Positions 9,211 to 18,233 of a stretch of DNA of 64,000 nucleotides are shown here, one piece after another. The translations under genes were made by a program, and so were the position numbers. Within the stretch, counting starts at the first letter, position 1. Each line of letters starts with the position of its first letter. The DNA is from Oceanobacillus jordanicus (lineage in GTDB: Bacteria > Bacillota > Bacilli > Bacillales > Amphibacillaceae): NCBI RefSeq assembly GCF_022095695.1, contig NZ_JAIFZM010000009.1:62001-126000 (forward strand), read 5' to 3'. Below the pieces are notes generated by a model, which worked only from the letters and a program-made list of their open reading frames with translations, searched no databases and was not told the DNA's origin.

Positions 9211-9843
9211 ATGAGATTTTTAATAACTTTATTTTTGTTGTCCTTTTTAGTGGCTGTTAGTGGGTGTAGTAATGGTGAAAGCACACATCAACCTGATCAG
9301 GAGAGGGAGCCCATTCTAATAAAGGAGAATCAATTTGGTCTCGGCACTGAAGGTGGTGGTAAATTTTATAGGTATAAAAAAATAGAGGTTGATGGTACAT
9401 ATGAAACTGGCCCCGTTGTTGTTCATCTTGAAAGTGCTGAGTTAGTTCGAGGGAGTTTTAATGAGGATCATTCTGAAGTATATAATATTAAAGCAAATGA
9501 GACACTCGAAATGATAAATTTCCATGTTAAATTCGAGTTAAATAGCAAGATAGACAATTTCACTTTTAACGAAAAATATCTGCACTTAGTTACAGAGAAC
9601 GATGAAAAAGTTGAGAAGCCAAATGAACTTTTAAGTAGTGTCGTTCATGAATCATTTCTCAAAAGTCCGGAAGATAATAGTGAAAGATTTTTGCGCCAAT
9701 TTTCGTTTAGATTAGAGGAAAACAATGTAGAAGAAATTAAGAAAGCAACATTGATTATAGATCCATCTGTTGATAATAGTGGAGACCCTTTAGGAGAAAA
9801 ACTAGAGATAGAAGTAGATTTTTTTAAAAGTGAAGATCAATAA
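9211..9843 (+). CDS. Lipoprotein of unknown function
   Basis: This 210-residue protein has a clear lipoprotein signal: MRF, hydrophobic residues 4-16 and the lipobox VSGC with the modified Cys at 19. The mature part is polar and predicted mostly beta, with segments such as PVVVHLESAELVRG and NFHVKFELNSKIDNFTF. These recall extracellular immunoglobulin-like domains of the DUF4352/DUF5068 kind often found in bacillus lipoproteins, but I do not recognise a specific family. It should be anchored on the outer face of the membrane. The start ATG follows AAAGGAG. It stands alone, so context gives no function. Confidence 0.75.
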   Translation: MRFLITLFLLSFLVAVSGCSNGESTHQPDQEREPILIKENQFGLGTEGGGKFYRYKKIEVDGTYETGPVVVHLESAELVRGSFNEDHSEVYNIKANETLEMINFHVKFELNSKIDNFTFNEKYLHLVTENDEKVEKPNELLSSVVHESFLKSPEDNSERFLRQFSFRLEENNVEEIKKATLIIDPSVDNSGDPLGEKLEIEVDFFKSEDQ

Positions 9844-10121
9844 TACGAACTGGATTCAATAGCAAGTTAGTCCTTTTTCTTTTTGCGCAATACTCCTTAA
9901 ATTTCTTAAGAATAAATCTTTCAGACGAGTATCTCCTTGTTTTATTAGGAAAAGTATAACACTCCAACTATAGATTAAGAAATTTCAAATTATTAATGGT
10001 TCGCATTTCAGTTATTATAGTTCGCAGTTCGTACCTCATATATATGTAATTGTAAGGAAGCGCAGTTTAATTCGAGATGACATAATTAAACTAATTAAAT
10101 TTTTTAAGGAGATATATAGTT

Positions 10122-11113
10122 TTGGATGAAAAAAAAATTATTAATTTCTATGAATTCGGTAGTCCTAAAGATGTGTTGAATGTTGAATATAAAAGCATTG
10201 AACCACCTAAAGAAGATGAAGTCCTTGTTCGAATGTTAGCACGTCCTATCAATCCTTCTGATTTAATCCCGATTAGAGGGGCATATTCTCATCGAATTAT
10301 ACTACCAACTATTCCTGGTTATGAAGGAGTTGGAGTTGTAGAAGATGTGGGTTCTTTTGTTTCTCCTAATCTTATTGGTAAACGTTTTTACCTTTACGTG
10401 GGGAAGGAACTTGGCAAGAATTCGTTAGGACTAAAGCAGAATTTGCAGTTCCTATACCAGATTCTATTGATGATTTCACGGCAGCACAGATGTATATCAA
10501 TCCAATTACTGCATGGGTGACTTGCACGGAAAGTTTAAAATTAAAGCCAAATGATATTTTATTGGTTAATGCATGTGGTTCTGCTATTGGTTGCATTTTT
10601 GCTCAATTATCGAAGATTTTAGGATTTAATTTAATTGCAATAACTAGAAATGGTAACTATACAGAGGATTTACTTAATCTAGGTGCGTCTTATGTTATAG
10701 ACACCTCTATTGTTCCACTCTATGAAACAGTTATGGAATTAACAAGTGGAAGTGGTGCAGATGCTGCTATTGATTCTATTGGAGGTTCATCTGGTAACGA
10801 ATTAGCTTTTTGTATACGCCCTAACGGCAATTTTTTAACCATCGGCCTTTTATCCGGGATACAAGTAAACTGGGCAGATATTGTAAATAAAGCCAAGGTT
10901 AATGCTAATATGTTTCATTTGCGGAATTGGAATAAAGATGCCTCCCTAAACAAATGGCAGGAGACCTTTAGGCACTTGATAAAGTTAATAAGTGAGGGAA
11001 AATTAAAGCTTAGTAGCGTAGATGCTAAGTATGACTTATTGAGTATAAAAACAGCTATTAATGTGGTTGAAACTAAAAAGACTAAAGGGAAAGTGTTATT
11101 AACAAGCTACTGA
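10122..11113 (+). pseudogene. Frameshifted zinc-type alcohol dehydrogenase/quinone reductase (MDR family)
   Basis: Two overlapping frames together make one medium-chain dehydrogenase/reductase of about 330 residues. The N-terminal part starts at TTG (Shine-Dalgarno AAGGAG, 10 bases) and holds PINPSDL and IPGYEGVGVVE. The downstream frame holds the NAD(P)-binding and C-terminal parts (QMYINPITAW to the end). Between them the downstream frame reads LPLRGEGTWQEFVRT as expected for the family, so the shift falls in the T5 run at 10385-10389; one extra T restores a single frame. The enzyme resembles enoyl reductase/quinone reductase members (MECR-like). Either the gene is broken or the assembly lost one T. 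Without the repair the product would be 132 residues and inactive. Confidence 0.8.
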
Positions 11114-11191
11114 GTTAATTCTTATTCAATTAACAGAGAGGATTTTTTATAATAAAGAACAAGGATCCAAATTGCAGTTTACGTTATAAAC

Positions 11192-11223
11192 AAAAATGCG
11201 CTAAACTTTGGGCGCGTTTTTTC
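11192..11223 (+). terminator. Terminator after the broken oxidoreductase
   Basis: AAAATGCGC pairs with GCGCGTTTT around TAAACTTTGG and is followed by more T. The rest of 11114-11419 holds nothing else I can support. Confidence 0.7.
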
Positions 11224-11419
11224 TTTGATATTCATTTTTACAGATTTGAAAAACAATTAAAATAGGGTGGAGACAAAGAAAGTACCTACTTACACTTCTT
11301 AGATATTAAAAATACGGTCATATTAATGGCAGGCTTATTTACTAATTCGCCTGGGTATAGAAATTATTATAAATTCTAGGATGATTTCAATTAAGATGTG
11401 AAGGTTTATTGAGAACATA

Positions 11420-11875
11420 TTAGAGTAGCTTTGACTGTAAAGTTTCCTCTTCTGTGTGATAATATAACTCACTGATATTTTCTGATTCAAATATTTCAAG
11501 CATTTTTTCAAAGTCTTTAGCCAGTTTATAATTGAATAGATCCTTCCTTTGAACCCAAAAAACATTACCTTCTTGAGAGGATTGTAGTTCACCTTCGAAC
11601 GCTTTTGTTTTATAAAGCAACACAATGTAACGTTCATCTTCCATAGTCTGAAATTGTTTGATTCCACATAATTCTGGCGATTTTATAGTTAAACCTGTTT
11701 CTTCATAAACTTCACGAATAACTGAATAGGAGAATGACTCTTCCTTATTAACGTGACCTCCAGGAAATGTAACCCCTGCCCAATTAGGGTTCAAACGATC
11801 TTGTACAAGAATTCTTCCATTATCATCATAAACCATACACATATTTGTGAAAACTGCTTTTTCACTTTTACTCAT
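11420..11875 (-). CDS. Nudix hydrolase, MutT/8-oxo-dGTPase-like
   Basis: This 151-residue protein has a complete Nudix box GX5EX7REUXEEXGU at residues 40-62 (G40, E46, R54, E55, E58, E59, G61). It opens with the region TNMCMVYDDNGRILVQDR typical of MutT/YtkD-like hydrolases that remove oxidised or otherwise unwanted nucleoside diphosphate derivatives. Substrate cannot be assigned. GGAG lies 8 bases upstream of the ATG on the minus strand. It is convergent with the broken oxidoreductase and lies downstream of, and in the same direction as, the DUF4279 gene. Confidence 0.88.
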   Translation of the reverse strand: MSKSEKAVFTNMCMVYDDNGRILVQDRLNPNWAGVTFPGGHVNKEESFSYSVIREVYEETGLTIKSPELCGIKQFQTMEDERYIVLLYKTKAFEGELQSSQEGNVFWVQRKDLFNYKLAKDFEKMLEIFESENISELYYHTEEETLQSKLL

Positions 11876-11946
11876 TATTGATCTCCTTCGTAAAATGAAT
11901 ATGTATTAGTAGAAGCGTTTCACTCTGTTTAAAACTACTTCTTTAA

Positions 11947-12411
11947 CTAATCATCAATATTTTCTTCTACAAATCCATACACATATTCATCGATTTCTGT
12001 CTCTGTGTCTATACTAATCAAAAACTTCATTACATTTAATGGGAAGGAATATCCAGGAGACATCCCATCATATACATAGGTCACCGCACGAAAAGAAGTT
12101 CTGAGTCCTAGTTCTTTTTTCAACTCATTTATAACGTCCACTTTATCTTTAAACGTATCTACTATTTTATTTAAAGCCATATCGAAATCTAATGTTTCAA
12201 TTTTTCCTGTACTATATTTCCATTGTGTATGACCATATTGTCTTTTTGAATTAGCCCATTCTCCGACTTTCTGAGTATAGGTTGGAGAGATTCCTAACTT
12301 ATTGGTTACAGTTTGTAAGGAAAAGTCCCAATCTGGTTCATAATCAATAGAATCTAAATAAATGTCTTTTGTGAAATCTAAATAAACTTCAACTAATGTA
12401 TTTTTACTCAG
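11947..12411 (-). CDS. DUF4279 protein with an apparent CTG start
   Basis: From the CTG at 12411 the frame encodes 154 residues that match the DUF4279 pattern: an N-terminal strand KNTLVEVYLDF, then the helix-turn LGISPTYTQKVGEW, then GHTQWKYSTG and a C-terminal half ending in VYGFVEENIDD. The first ATG in frame (12180) would remove half of the domain. No ATG, GTG or TTG exists between the upstream in-frame TGA and that ATG. The CTG lies 7 bases behind a perfect GGAGG (12419-12423), so it is the best start. Function of DUF4279 proteins is unknown; many resemble immunity-type proteins, but no toxin gene is adjacent. Confidence 0.75.
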   Translation of the reverse strand: MSKNTLVEVYLDFTKDIYLDSIDYEPDWDFSLQTVTNKLGISPTYTQKVGEWANSKRQYGHTQWKYSTGKIETLDFDMALNKIVDTFKDKVDVINELKKELGLRTSFRAVTYVYDGMSPGYSFPLNVMKFLISIDTETEIDEYVYGFVEENIDD

Positions 12412-12506
12412 ATATATTCCTCCTTTTCTTGTAAGTATTAATAATAATCATACTATATATCTAGCTTAATTAATATTCCGTAGAAGGAATAAACATTTCA
12501 ACCAGA

Positions 12507-12536
12507 TTGATAAAAGGTACCGAAACATGGTATAAA
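12507..12536 (+). promoter_or_regulatory. Sigma-A promoter upstream of the dihydrouridine synthase gene
   Basis: TTGATA and TATAAA are separated by 18 bases, close to consensus. A hairpin terminator starts only about 10 bases after the -10 box, which is unusual. Confidence 0.6.
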
Positions 12537-12544
12537 TATAGAAG

Positions 12545-12570
12545 GAGCAGAGACATTTCTGCTTTTTTTA
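12545..12570 (+). terminator. Short terminator-like hairpin in the dus leader
   Basis: AGCAGA pairs with TCTGCT around GACATT and is followed by seven T, an A and five T. It lies between the promoter at 12507 and the dus start. Confidence 0.6.
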
Positions 12571-12626
12571 TTTTTGTGAGATTAAGGTTTGACTTGTTAT
12601 TCCGTAATGAGAGGATTTGAATATAT

Positions 12627-13622
12627 ATGAAAGAGAATTTCTGGCGTGATTTACCCCGGCCGTTTTTTATATTAGCACCAATGGAAGATGTGACAGATGT
12701 AGTATTTCGTCATGTAATAAGTGAAGCTGGAAGACCTGATGTGTTTTTTACTGAGTTCACTAATTCTGAAAGCTATTGTCATCCAGAAGGAAAGCAAAGT
12801 GTTCGTGGGCGTTTGACCTTTACAGAGGATGAACAACCGATTGTTGCGCACATTTGGGGAGATAAGCCTGAATACTTCCGCCAAATGAGTATAGGGATGG
12901 CAGAACTAGGGTTTAAAGGACTAGATATCAATATGGGCTGCCCTGTAGCAAATGTGGCAGGGAACGGTAAGGGAAGTGGCCTTATCCGACGCCCGGAATT
13001 AGCAGCAGAGCTGATCCAAGCCGCCAAAGCTGGTGGATTACCTGTAAGTGTAAAAACACGACTAGGTTACACACAGGTAGATGAATGGCGTGATTGGTTG
13101 AGACATCTCCTAGAACAAGACATTGTGAACCTATCCATTCACCTGCGTACAAGAAAAGAAATGAGTAAGGTAGATGCTCATTGGGAGTTAATCCCAGAAA
13201 TCAAGAAACTTCGTGATGAGGTTGCACCAGATACACTACTGACAATTAATGGGGATATCCCAGATCGTCAAACAGGTATGGAACTTGTTGAGAAATACGG
13301 TGTTGACGGGGTCATGATTGGACGCGGTGTCTTCACAAATCCATTTGCCTTTGAAAAAGAGCCGAAAGAGCATAGTAGTGAAGAGTACCTTGATCTCTTA
13401 AGAATGCAGCTGGATCTTCATGATAAATATGCCAAAATAGAACCAAGGCCGATGAAGCCTTTGCGTCGCTTCTTTAAGATTTATGTGCGAGGATTCAGAG
13501 GGGCAAGTGAATTAAGAAATCAATTGATGAGTACAGAGTCTACGGATGAAGTACGGGCATTGCTAGATAGCTTCAAAGAGCAGAGTGCTGAGGAAGCAGT
13601 GGAACAGGGAAGCGTTAATTAA
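12627..13622 (+). CDS. tRNA-dihydrouridine synthase (YfjN-type)
   Basis: This 331-residue flavin enzyme reduces uridines in the tRNA D-loop using NADPH. The N-terminal barrel begins with [15 protein letters not shown], the Dus signature. The catalytic Cys is C105 in [10 protein letters not shown], and the FMN-binding segments SVKTRLG, SIHLRTR and GVMIGRGVF are present. It is very close in my memory to B. subtilis YfjN (Dus2) rather than to YacF (DusB), judging from the opening [20 protein letters not shown] lies ahead of the ATG. A hairpin in its leader may attenuate transcription; a strong terminator follows at 13670. Confidence 0.9.
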   Translation: MKENFWRDLPRPFFILAPMEDVTDVVFRHVISEAGRPDVFFTEFTNSESYCHPEGKQSVRGRLTFTEDEQPIVAHIWGDKPEYFRQMSIGMAELGFKGLDINMGCPVANVAGNGKGSGLIRRPELAAELIQAAKAGGLPVSVKTRLGYTQVDEWRDWLRHLLEQDIVNLSIHLRTRKEMSKVDAHWELIPEIKKLRDEVAPDTLLTINGDIPDRQTGMELVEKYGVDGVMIGRGVFTNPFAFEKEPKEHSSEEYLDLLRMQLDLHDKYAKIEPRPMKPLRRFFKIYVRGFRGASELRNQLMSTESTDEVRALLDSFKEQSAEEAVEQGSVN

Positions 13623-13669
13623 TAATTGAAAACCATAAGATAAGTAAAGTTTATATGAAATAGTTAATA

Positions 13670-13716
13670 GGCTGGTGTGTAGTGGTAATAAACCGCTCAC
13701 TTCAGCCAATTTTTAT
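13670..13716 (+). terminator. Terminator after the dihydrouridine synthase gene
   Basis: A long imperfect stem (GGCTG...GTG.AGTGG with CCGCTCAC..CAGCC) with an A-rich loop is followed by AATTTTTAT. Confidence 0.8.
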
Positions 13717-13826
13717 ATCTATGTGCTTTTGCTGAGTTTATTACGTTTTAGTGTAGCTTTTTCAACACTAGATAACTGACGAATAAGCGTGTATATTTCC
13801 CCATGTAAGGAGATCTTTAGTAATCA

Positions 13827-14789
13827 TTATGGGCAATATAAATGTACTCTTTCTTGTAATTTTTTTGAAATTACTTCTGGCAATTCCCTAATCTTAATAT
13901 CGTCACCTAAGAAAAGTATCCAATTTGTTATTCCGTCCAACTCTTCAGTTTTATAGACGTCGACAAAAGTTTTTAGAATGGCTGCAGATTGGTAAGGATC
14001 AACATAGGAAATTGTTATTTTAAAGGGATGGTACTTTTTAAACTGGTTAATCGCTTTTGGACCAAGTTCAAGAATGATATTGATTTCTTCATCCTGCTTA
14101 CTTAGCTTTTCTACTATCTCTTGCTCACTTAATGCTTTTTTTGACGAGTAGTTTTTGACATCTGTTAGATGGTTAATTGAAATGATTCGTTTCTTTTCTT
14201 CTTTTAAGTCAAATCCTTCAAGAAACCAATTGCCATTTTCTTGATAAAGGTGAAGAAGGAATATTTGGTACGACTTCGTTACGTTATCTTCTTGGATCGT
14301 GATTAGGAAATATCTATCCAAAAGCAGAGTTAGAAAAAGTTTTTCTAATATAGGGTCTGGAATATCTGAAAGTTCAAGTATGTCGGGGTTGTGAGGATTG
14401 GTCCCTTCAAAAAGCAAGATTTTATTTAAAAAGATAAGGTCATCTTGCTGGTTTTCAGAGATAAGGCTTAGTAATTTTTCAGCTATAGACTGACGGCTTC
14501 TCAGATAGGGAAGTTGTTGATTTCTTGTAGCTAAAAAGGCAATAAAAAGTGCTTTGACTTCATTGTCGGTAAAACGTACCTCAGGCAGTAGAGAATTGTG
14601 CATGACAGCGTAACCTCCATTTCTTCCAACTTCCGAAACAAGAGGCATCCCCATAGATTCAATTTCTTTAATATCTCTAATTGCTGTCGAACGGGAAATA
14701 CTAAATTCACGCATAATTTCAGAAACTGTAAAGTGAGCCCGATTGTTAATATACCGCATGATCAAATTAATTCGTTCAACTTTTTTCAT
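13827..14789 (-). CDS. HTH/WYL-type transcriptional regulator (YobV-like)
   Basis: From the ATG at 14789 this is a 320-residue regulator. The N-terminal winged helix carries the DeoR-like motif FTVSEIMREFSISRSTAIRD (about residues 25-44), and the middle and C-terminal parts match WYL-domain regulators such as YobV. An upstream in-frame ATG at 14822 lacks a Shine-Dalgarno, whereas 14789 has AGGAG at 6 bases, so I chose 14789. It is divergent from a gene for a GyrI/YobU-like effector-binding protein, the same pairing as yobV-yobU in B. subtilis. An inverted repeat in the shared gap is a likely operator. Ligand unknown. Confidence 0.85.
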   Translation of the reverse strand: MKKVERINLIMRYINNRAHFTVSEIMREFSISRSTAIRDIKEIESMGMPLVSEVGRNGGYAVMHNSLLPEVRFTDNEVKALFIAFLATRNQQLPYLRSRQSIAEKLLSLISENQQDDLIFLNKILLFEGTNPHNPDILELSDIPDPILEKLFLTLLLDRYFLITIQEDNVTKSYQIFLLHLYQENGNWFLEGFDLKEEKKRIISINHLTDVKNYSSKKALSEQEIVEKLSKQDEEINIILELGPKAINQFKKYHPFKITISYVDPYQSAAILKTFVDVYKTEELDGITNWILFLGDDIKIRELPEVISKKLQERVHLYCP

Positions 14790-14844
14790 AGAGGTCTCCT
14801 TAACAGTATCACTTTTTGACATAGTTTATTGTTATTATATACAC

Positions 14845-14872
14845 ATCAAGTGATTTTAACAAATCGTTTGAT
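14845..14872. promoter_or_regulatory. Inverted repeat, probable operator between the divergent genes
   Basis: ATCAAGTGATTT and AAATCGTTTGAT are 12-base arms that match at 10 positions around a TAAC centre. The repeat sits in the 110-base gap between the YobV-like and YobU-like genes, so binding there could control both directions. Confidence 0.6.
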
Positions 14873-14899
14873 AAATTTATTAGAAGGCAGGTTTTGAAT

Positions 14900-15382
14900 A
14901 TGGCAGATTATATCCTAGAAGAAAAAGATGGCTTTACAGTAATAGGTTTGGGAACAGAGCTTAAAAGTCATTACACCGACTTTTCTGGTTTAAGTAAAGA
15001 AAAGGCAGACTTTTGGAGAGAAGTTAGACAAGACGGCAGACTTGAAACATTAAAAGGCATGGCGAAAAATGATTACATTTTTGCAGTGAACGAAGCAGTT
15101 AATAACAAGATGATGCATTATGCCGGCGTTTTGGCGGAAGCATCAGCAGCACCTGAAGAGGCGAGAGTGATCCAATTTCCTAAGGGAGAATATTTAGTTG
15201 TGAAAGGAGAAGGTGAAACAGCTGAAGAACTAAATAATAAGGTATCTGCTATTGCCTTCGGCGAAATTTTACCAGAAGCAAAAGACATTGCCTATGTTGG
15301 TGGCCCAAATACAACAGTTGAGATAGGCCAGAAAAATGGCTTAGTTTTTGGAGAAATGTGGATTCCTGTAATTAGAAAATAA
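14900..15382 (+). CDS. GyrI-like effector-binding protein (YobU-like)
   Basis: This 160-residue protein matches the stand-alone effector-binding fold (SOUL/GyrI-like) found at the C-terminus of AraC-type multidrug regulators. Supporting segments are FTVIGLGTELKSHYTDFSGL near the start, FPKGEYLVVKGEGETAEEL in the middle and the ending LVFGEMWIPVIRK. In B. subtilis the homologue YobU lies next to the regulator YobV, and the same divergent pair is seen here. It may bind or sequester a small hydrophobic ligand for the regulator. I prefer ATG 14900 over TTG 14894 because AGG lies 9 bases ahead. Confidence 0.83.
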   Translation: MADYILEEKDGFTVIGLGTELKSHYTDFSGLSKEKADFWREVRQDGRLETLKGMAKNDYIFAVNEAVNNKMMHYAGVLAEASAAPEEARVIQFPKGEYLVVKGEGETAEELNNKVSAIAFGEILPEAKDIAYVGGPNTTVEIGQKNGLVFGEMWIPVIRK

Positions 15383-15441
15383 GAGATTAATAACATACCT
15401 TTTTAAAGAAAAGTTAGATATGATAATTGAATATTTCTAGT

Positions 15442-15487
15442 AAAGCAGTGCGATTTTAATTTAGTTAAATGTGCACTGCTTTTTTAT
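15442..15487 (+). terminator. Terminator after the YobU-like gene
   Basis: AAAGCAGTGC pairs with GCACTGCTTT around an AT-rich loop and continues into a T run. The stretch between this point and 15676 holds no gene I can support. Confidence 0.85.
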
Positions 15488-15675
15488 TTGGAAACATTTA
15501 AGCCCAACAAATTTCAATTGAGTTTATGTAGAGTTTATAAACTTACAGCTTATCTGAAGTTCTTGCAAATCGTTTACTAGCTCCTTTCTATTTTTTATTG
15601 AGATTTATTTTTTCCTCCACCCAAACTAACGACTTTATTTAATCTTCAATAAACCCATTCCCAGTTATATTTATG

Positions 15676-15734
15676 TTGCAAATGCATTATAAATAGGTTA
15701 AATTTAATTTGTGTATATTTTGTTGTATTTGCAA
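15676..15734. promoter_or_regulatory. TTGCAAAT/ATTTGCAA half-sites upstream of a MarR gene
   Basis: TTGCAAATGCA at 15676-15686 and ATTTGCAA at 15727-15734 are inverted copies of one 8-base word, 40 bases apart, directly ahead of the MarR gene. They could be two MarR operators for autorepression with DNA looping; this is inference. Confidence 0.35.
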
Positions 15735-15760
15735 TAAAATTGTTTTGAAGGAGCATTCTT

Positions 15761-16213
15761 ATGAAAGAGATTCTACGCGAAATTGGCATGATAGCAAGGG
15801 CATTAGATTCTATAAGTAATATAGAGTTTAAAGAATATGACCTTACCAAAGGGCAGTATTTGTATATTGTCCGCATTTGTGAAAATCCAGGAATAATTCA
15901 AGAAAAGTTAGCTGAACTGATAAAAGTGGATCGAACAACAGCAGCACGTGCTATAAAGAAACTTGAAATTAATGGATTTATTGAAAAGAAAATTGATCAC
16001 CAAAATAAAAAAATCAAGAAACTTTTCCCTACGGATAAAGGACAAAGCGTTTATCCTTATATAAAAAGAGAGAATGATTATTCGAATAACATAGCATTAG
16101 GAGGGTTTTTGGAGGACGAGGAGGAAACCATATTCCATCTTCTTCAAAGAATGAGAAAAAATATAGAAAAAGACTGGGAATCTGTAAAAAAAGGAAACAA
16201 GAGAAATTATTAA
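15761..16213 (+). CDS. MarR family transcriptional regulator
   Basis: This 150-residue winged-helix protein shows the MarR core: the helix-turn-helix IIQEKLAELIKVDRTTAARA (about residues 45-64), the wing around KKLFPTDKG, and flanking dimerisation helices. Length is normal for MarR. AAGGAG lies 8 bases ahead of the ATG. The gene ends 20 bases before a PaiA-like acetyltransferase gene, so the two likely form an operon in which the repressor controls itself and the acetyltransferase. Inverted TTGCAAAT words upstream are candidate binding sites. Ligand unknown; polyamines or their derivatives are possible from context. Confidence 0.88.
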   Translation: MKEILREIGMIARALDSISNIEFKEYDLTKGQYLYIVRICENPGIIQEKLAELIKVDRTTAARAIKKLEINGFIEKKIDHQNKKIKKLFPTDKGQSVYPYIKRENDYSNNIALGGFLEDEEETIFHLLQRMRKNIEKDWESVKKGNKRNY

Positions 16214-16233
16214 TAAAGGAGTGACATATTTAA

Positions 16234-16752
<519 letters not shown>

Positions 16753-16900
16753 TTTCTATGTTAATAAGTATTCTAAAGTTATCCTACTTTGGTTTATACC
16801 TGATGTATAAGTTTATCGCTTATAAAATTAAGGGTAAAACATTCTAATAATATTTGAAGGGAACGTCCTTTTAAGAAACCCAGTTAATAAAAGGGAAGAA

Positions 16901-16946
16901 TAATAAACCATCTATTTTTTTCAGTCAAACTAATAGATGGTTTATC
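16901..16946. terminator. Terminator between convergent genes
   Basis: The stem ATAAACCATCTATT pairs perfectly with AATAGATGGTTTAT. On the minus strand it leads into TTATTATTCTTC, so it mainly serves the potassium channel gene and may work in both directions. Confidence 0.7.
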
Positions 16947-16956
16947 CCTTAAATGA

Positions 16957-17955
16957 TCACGTACTTTCCGCCGGCCAACTCCTAGCATCTGCTTGAACCA
17001 TACCTCGTAACTTTTTTTTTCTGTTCTTAAGTTGAGCTAAGCAACTTTGAAACTCCTCATCAGTGACTGTAGGTAAATTTTCGGCTCGAAGCATATTTAT
17101 ATCAGGGGATGGTGGAACATTGTCTGCTGGATTGATAAACGCTGCATGAAGCGTACCCAAATAGCTCTGAACACTTGAACGTGCTTCTTTAATCCAAACT
17201 TTATTGGGCTGATACTGTTTAGGCACCCCGAAAGTGTATAAGGTTAAGGCTTCGTCGAATATAGCCACTGCCACGGAAGAAGCTTGTTCGTCCTTTTCGC
17301 TGTGAAAGTAGTGAAGGATTGGATATGCTTTATGTTGCTGGGTTAGTGTAGTTAGATGTGATGCATGTTCTTTTAAGAATATATCGATATTATGAAAGTC
17401 CGTTCCATTCCATCCTTGTATAACGAGAGTCTCTGCATTTTCAGCTTGTCCAGTTACACTATCTGCAAAGGAGCGTTTCTGTGTTACGGCTCCAACAACA
17501 GACAGGACATAAGATACCCCAAAGGTAACAAATAGCATTCCACTCCCAGTTGCAATCGATGTAGCAATTTGCCAGAAACCTTCTTTAGGAATGAAATCTC
17601 CTATTCCCAATGTAAACAGTGTAAACCCAGTAAAGTAAATTCTATCTGACCAGGATATAGGCCCCCTATTCTGTGTATCTATGAGAGATGCTTCTTCCGC
17701 TGCAAAAAACAATGTCCATCCCGTCCAAATTAATAAAACCCACATAAGTAATGTCATTGTCAGAATGAGCGGGCCAGATAGACTCAAAAGCTTTGACTTC
17801 TCTCCACTTATTATGTGCAGGCCCTTCCAGCAAATTGTGGTTAGCGTTTTGGAAAGAGGACCTGCTGCGCCATCCACCCAGAGTGCTGTCCAAAAGATAT
17901 CAATGAAGGTTACGATCAGAATAATAGTTCCTATAATAAGAAAAATTGTATTCAA
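16957..17955 (-). CDS. Two-helix potassium channel family protein
   Basis: From TTG 17955 the product has 332 residues. Three to four transmembrane helices occupy the first 160 residues and flank a pore loop with the selectivity filter TLGIGDF (residues 115-121), the variant of TVGYGD used by many bacterial ion channels. The remaining 170 residues are cytosolic and of unknown fold. GGAGGG lies 9 bases ahead of TTG 17955; longer starts at 17973 (ATG, Shine-Dalgarno inside) and 18027 (no Shine-Dalgarno) are less likely. It should pass potassium across the cytoplasmic membrane. The gene stands alone. The ligand or gating signal sensed by the tail is unknown. Confidence 0.82.
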   Translation of the reverse strand: MNTIFLIIGTIILIVTFIDIFWTALWVDGAAGPLSKTLTTICWKGLHIISGEKSKLLSLSGPLILTMTLLMWVLLIWTGWTLFFAAEEASLIDTQNRGPISWSDRIYFTGFTLFTLGIGDFIPKEGFWQIATSIATGSGMLFVTFGVSYVLSVVGAVTQKRSFADSVTGQAENAETLVIQGWNGTDFHNIDIFLKEHASHLTTLTQQHKAYPILHYFHSEKDEQASSVAVAIFDEALTLYTFGVPKQYQPNKVWIKEARSSVQSYLGTLHAAFINPADNVPPSPDINMLRAENLPTVTDEEFQSCLAQLKNRKKKLRGMVQADARSWPAEST

Positions 17956-18181
17956 CGAATTTATCCCTCCCATTTGAAAACAAACTGCAATTAGCATGAC
18001 TGGCTGTGCAATTTCGAGAGTAACCAATTACATATAGAAAGGCCTCTCTACATAAATCAATCAGTGAATTTTTTACCCCTCTTGATTAAAAGTAAACGTT
18101 ATATACTCTATCCCACTAGACTTAAAATTGTTTGTAATTGAATTCATATATTAAATCAGTTCTTCTTTCCATTGAAAATAG

Positions 18182-18212
18182 GTAAACAATAATATGAAAT
18201 GTTTACTATAAT
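18182..18212 (+). promoter_or_regulatory. Dyad operator abutting a -10 box
   Basis: GTAAACA and TGTTTAC form a perfect 7-base dyad with 11 bases between, ending exactly where TATAAT (18207-18212) begins. No good -35 box is found at the right distance, so the promoter may need an activator or be repressed here. Confidence 0.5.
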
Positions 18213-18233
18213 TAAGATATTTATAGGTGGTGT

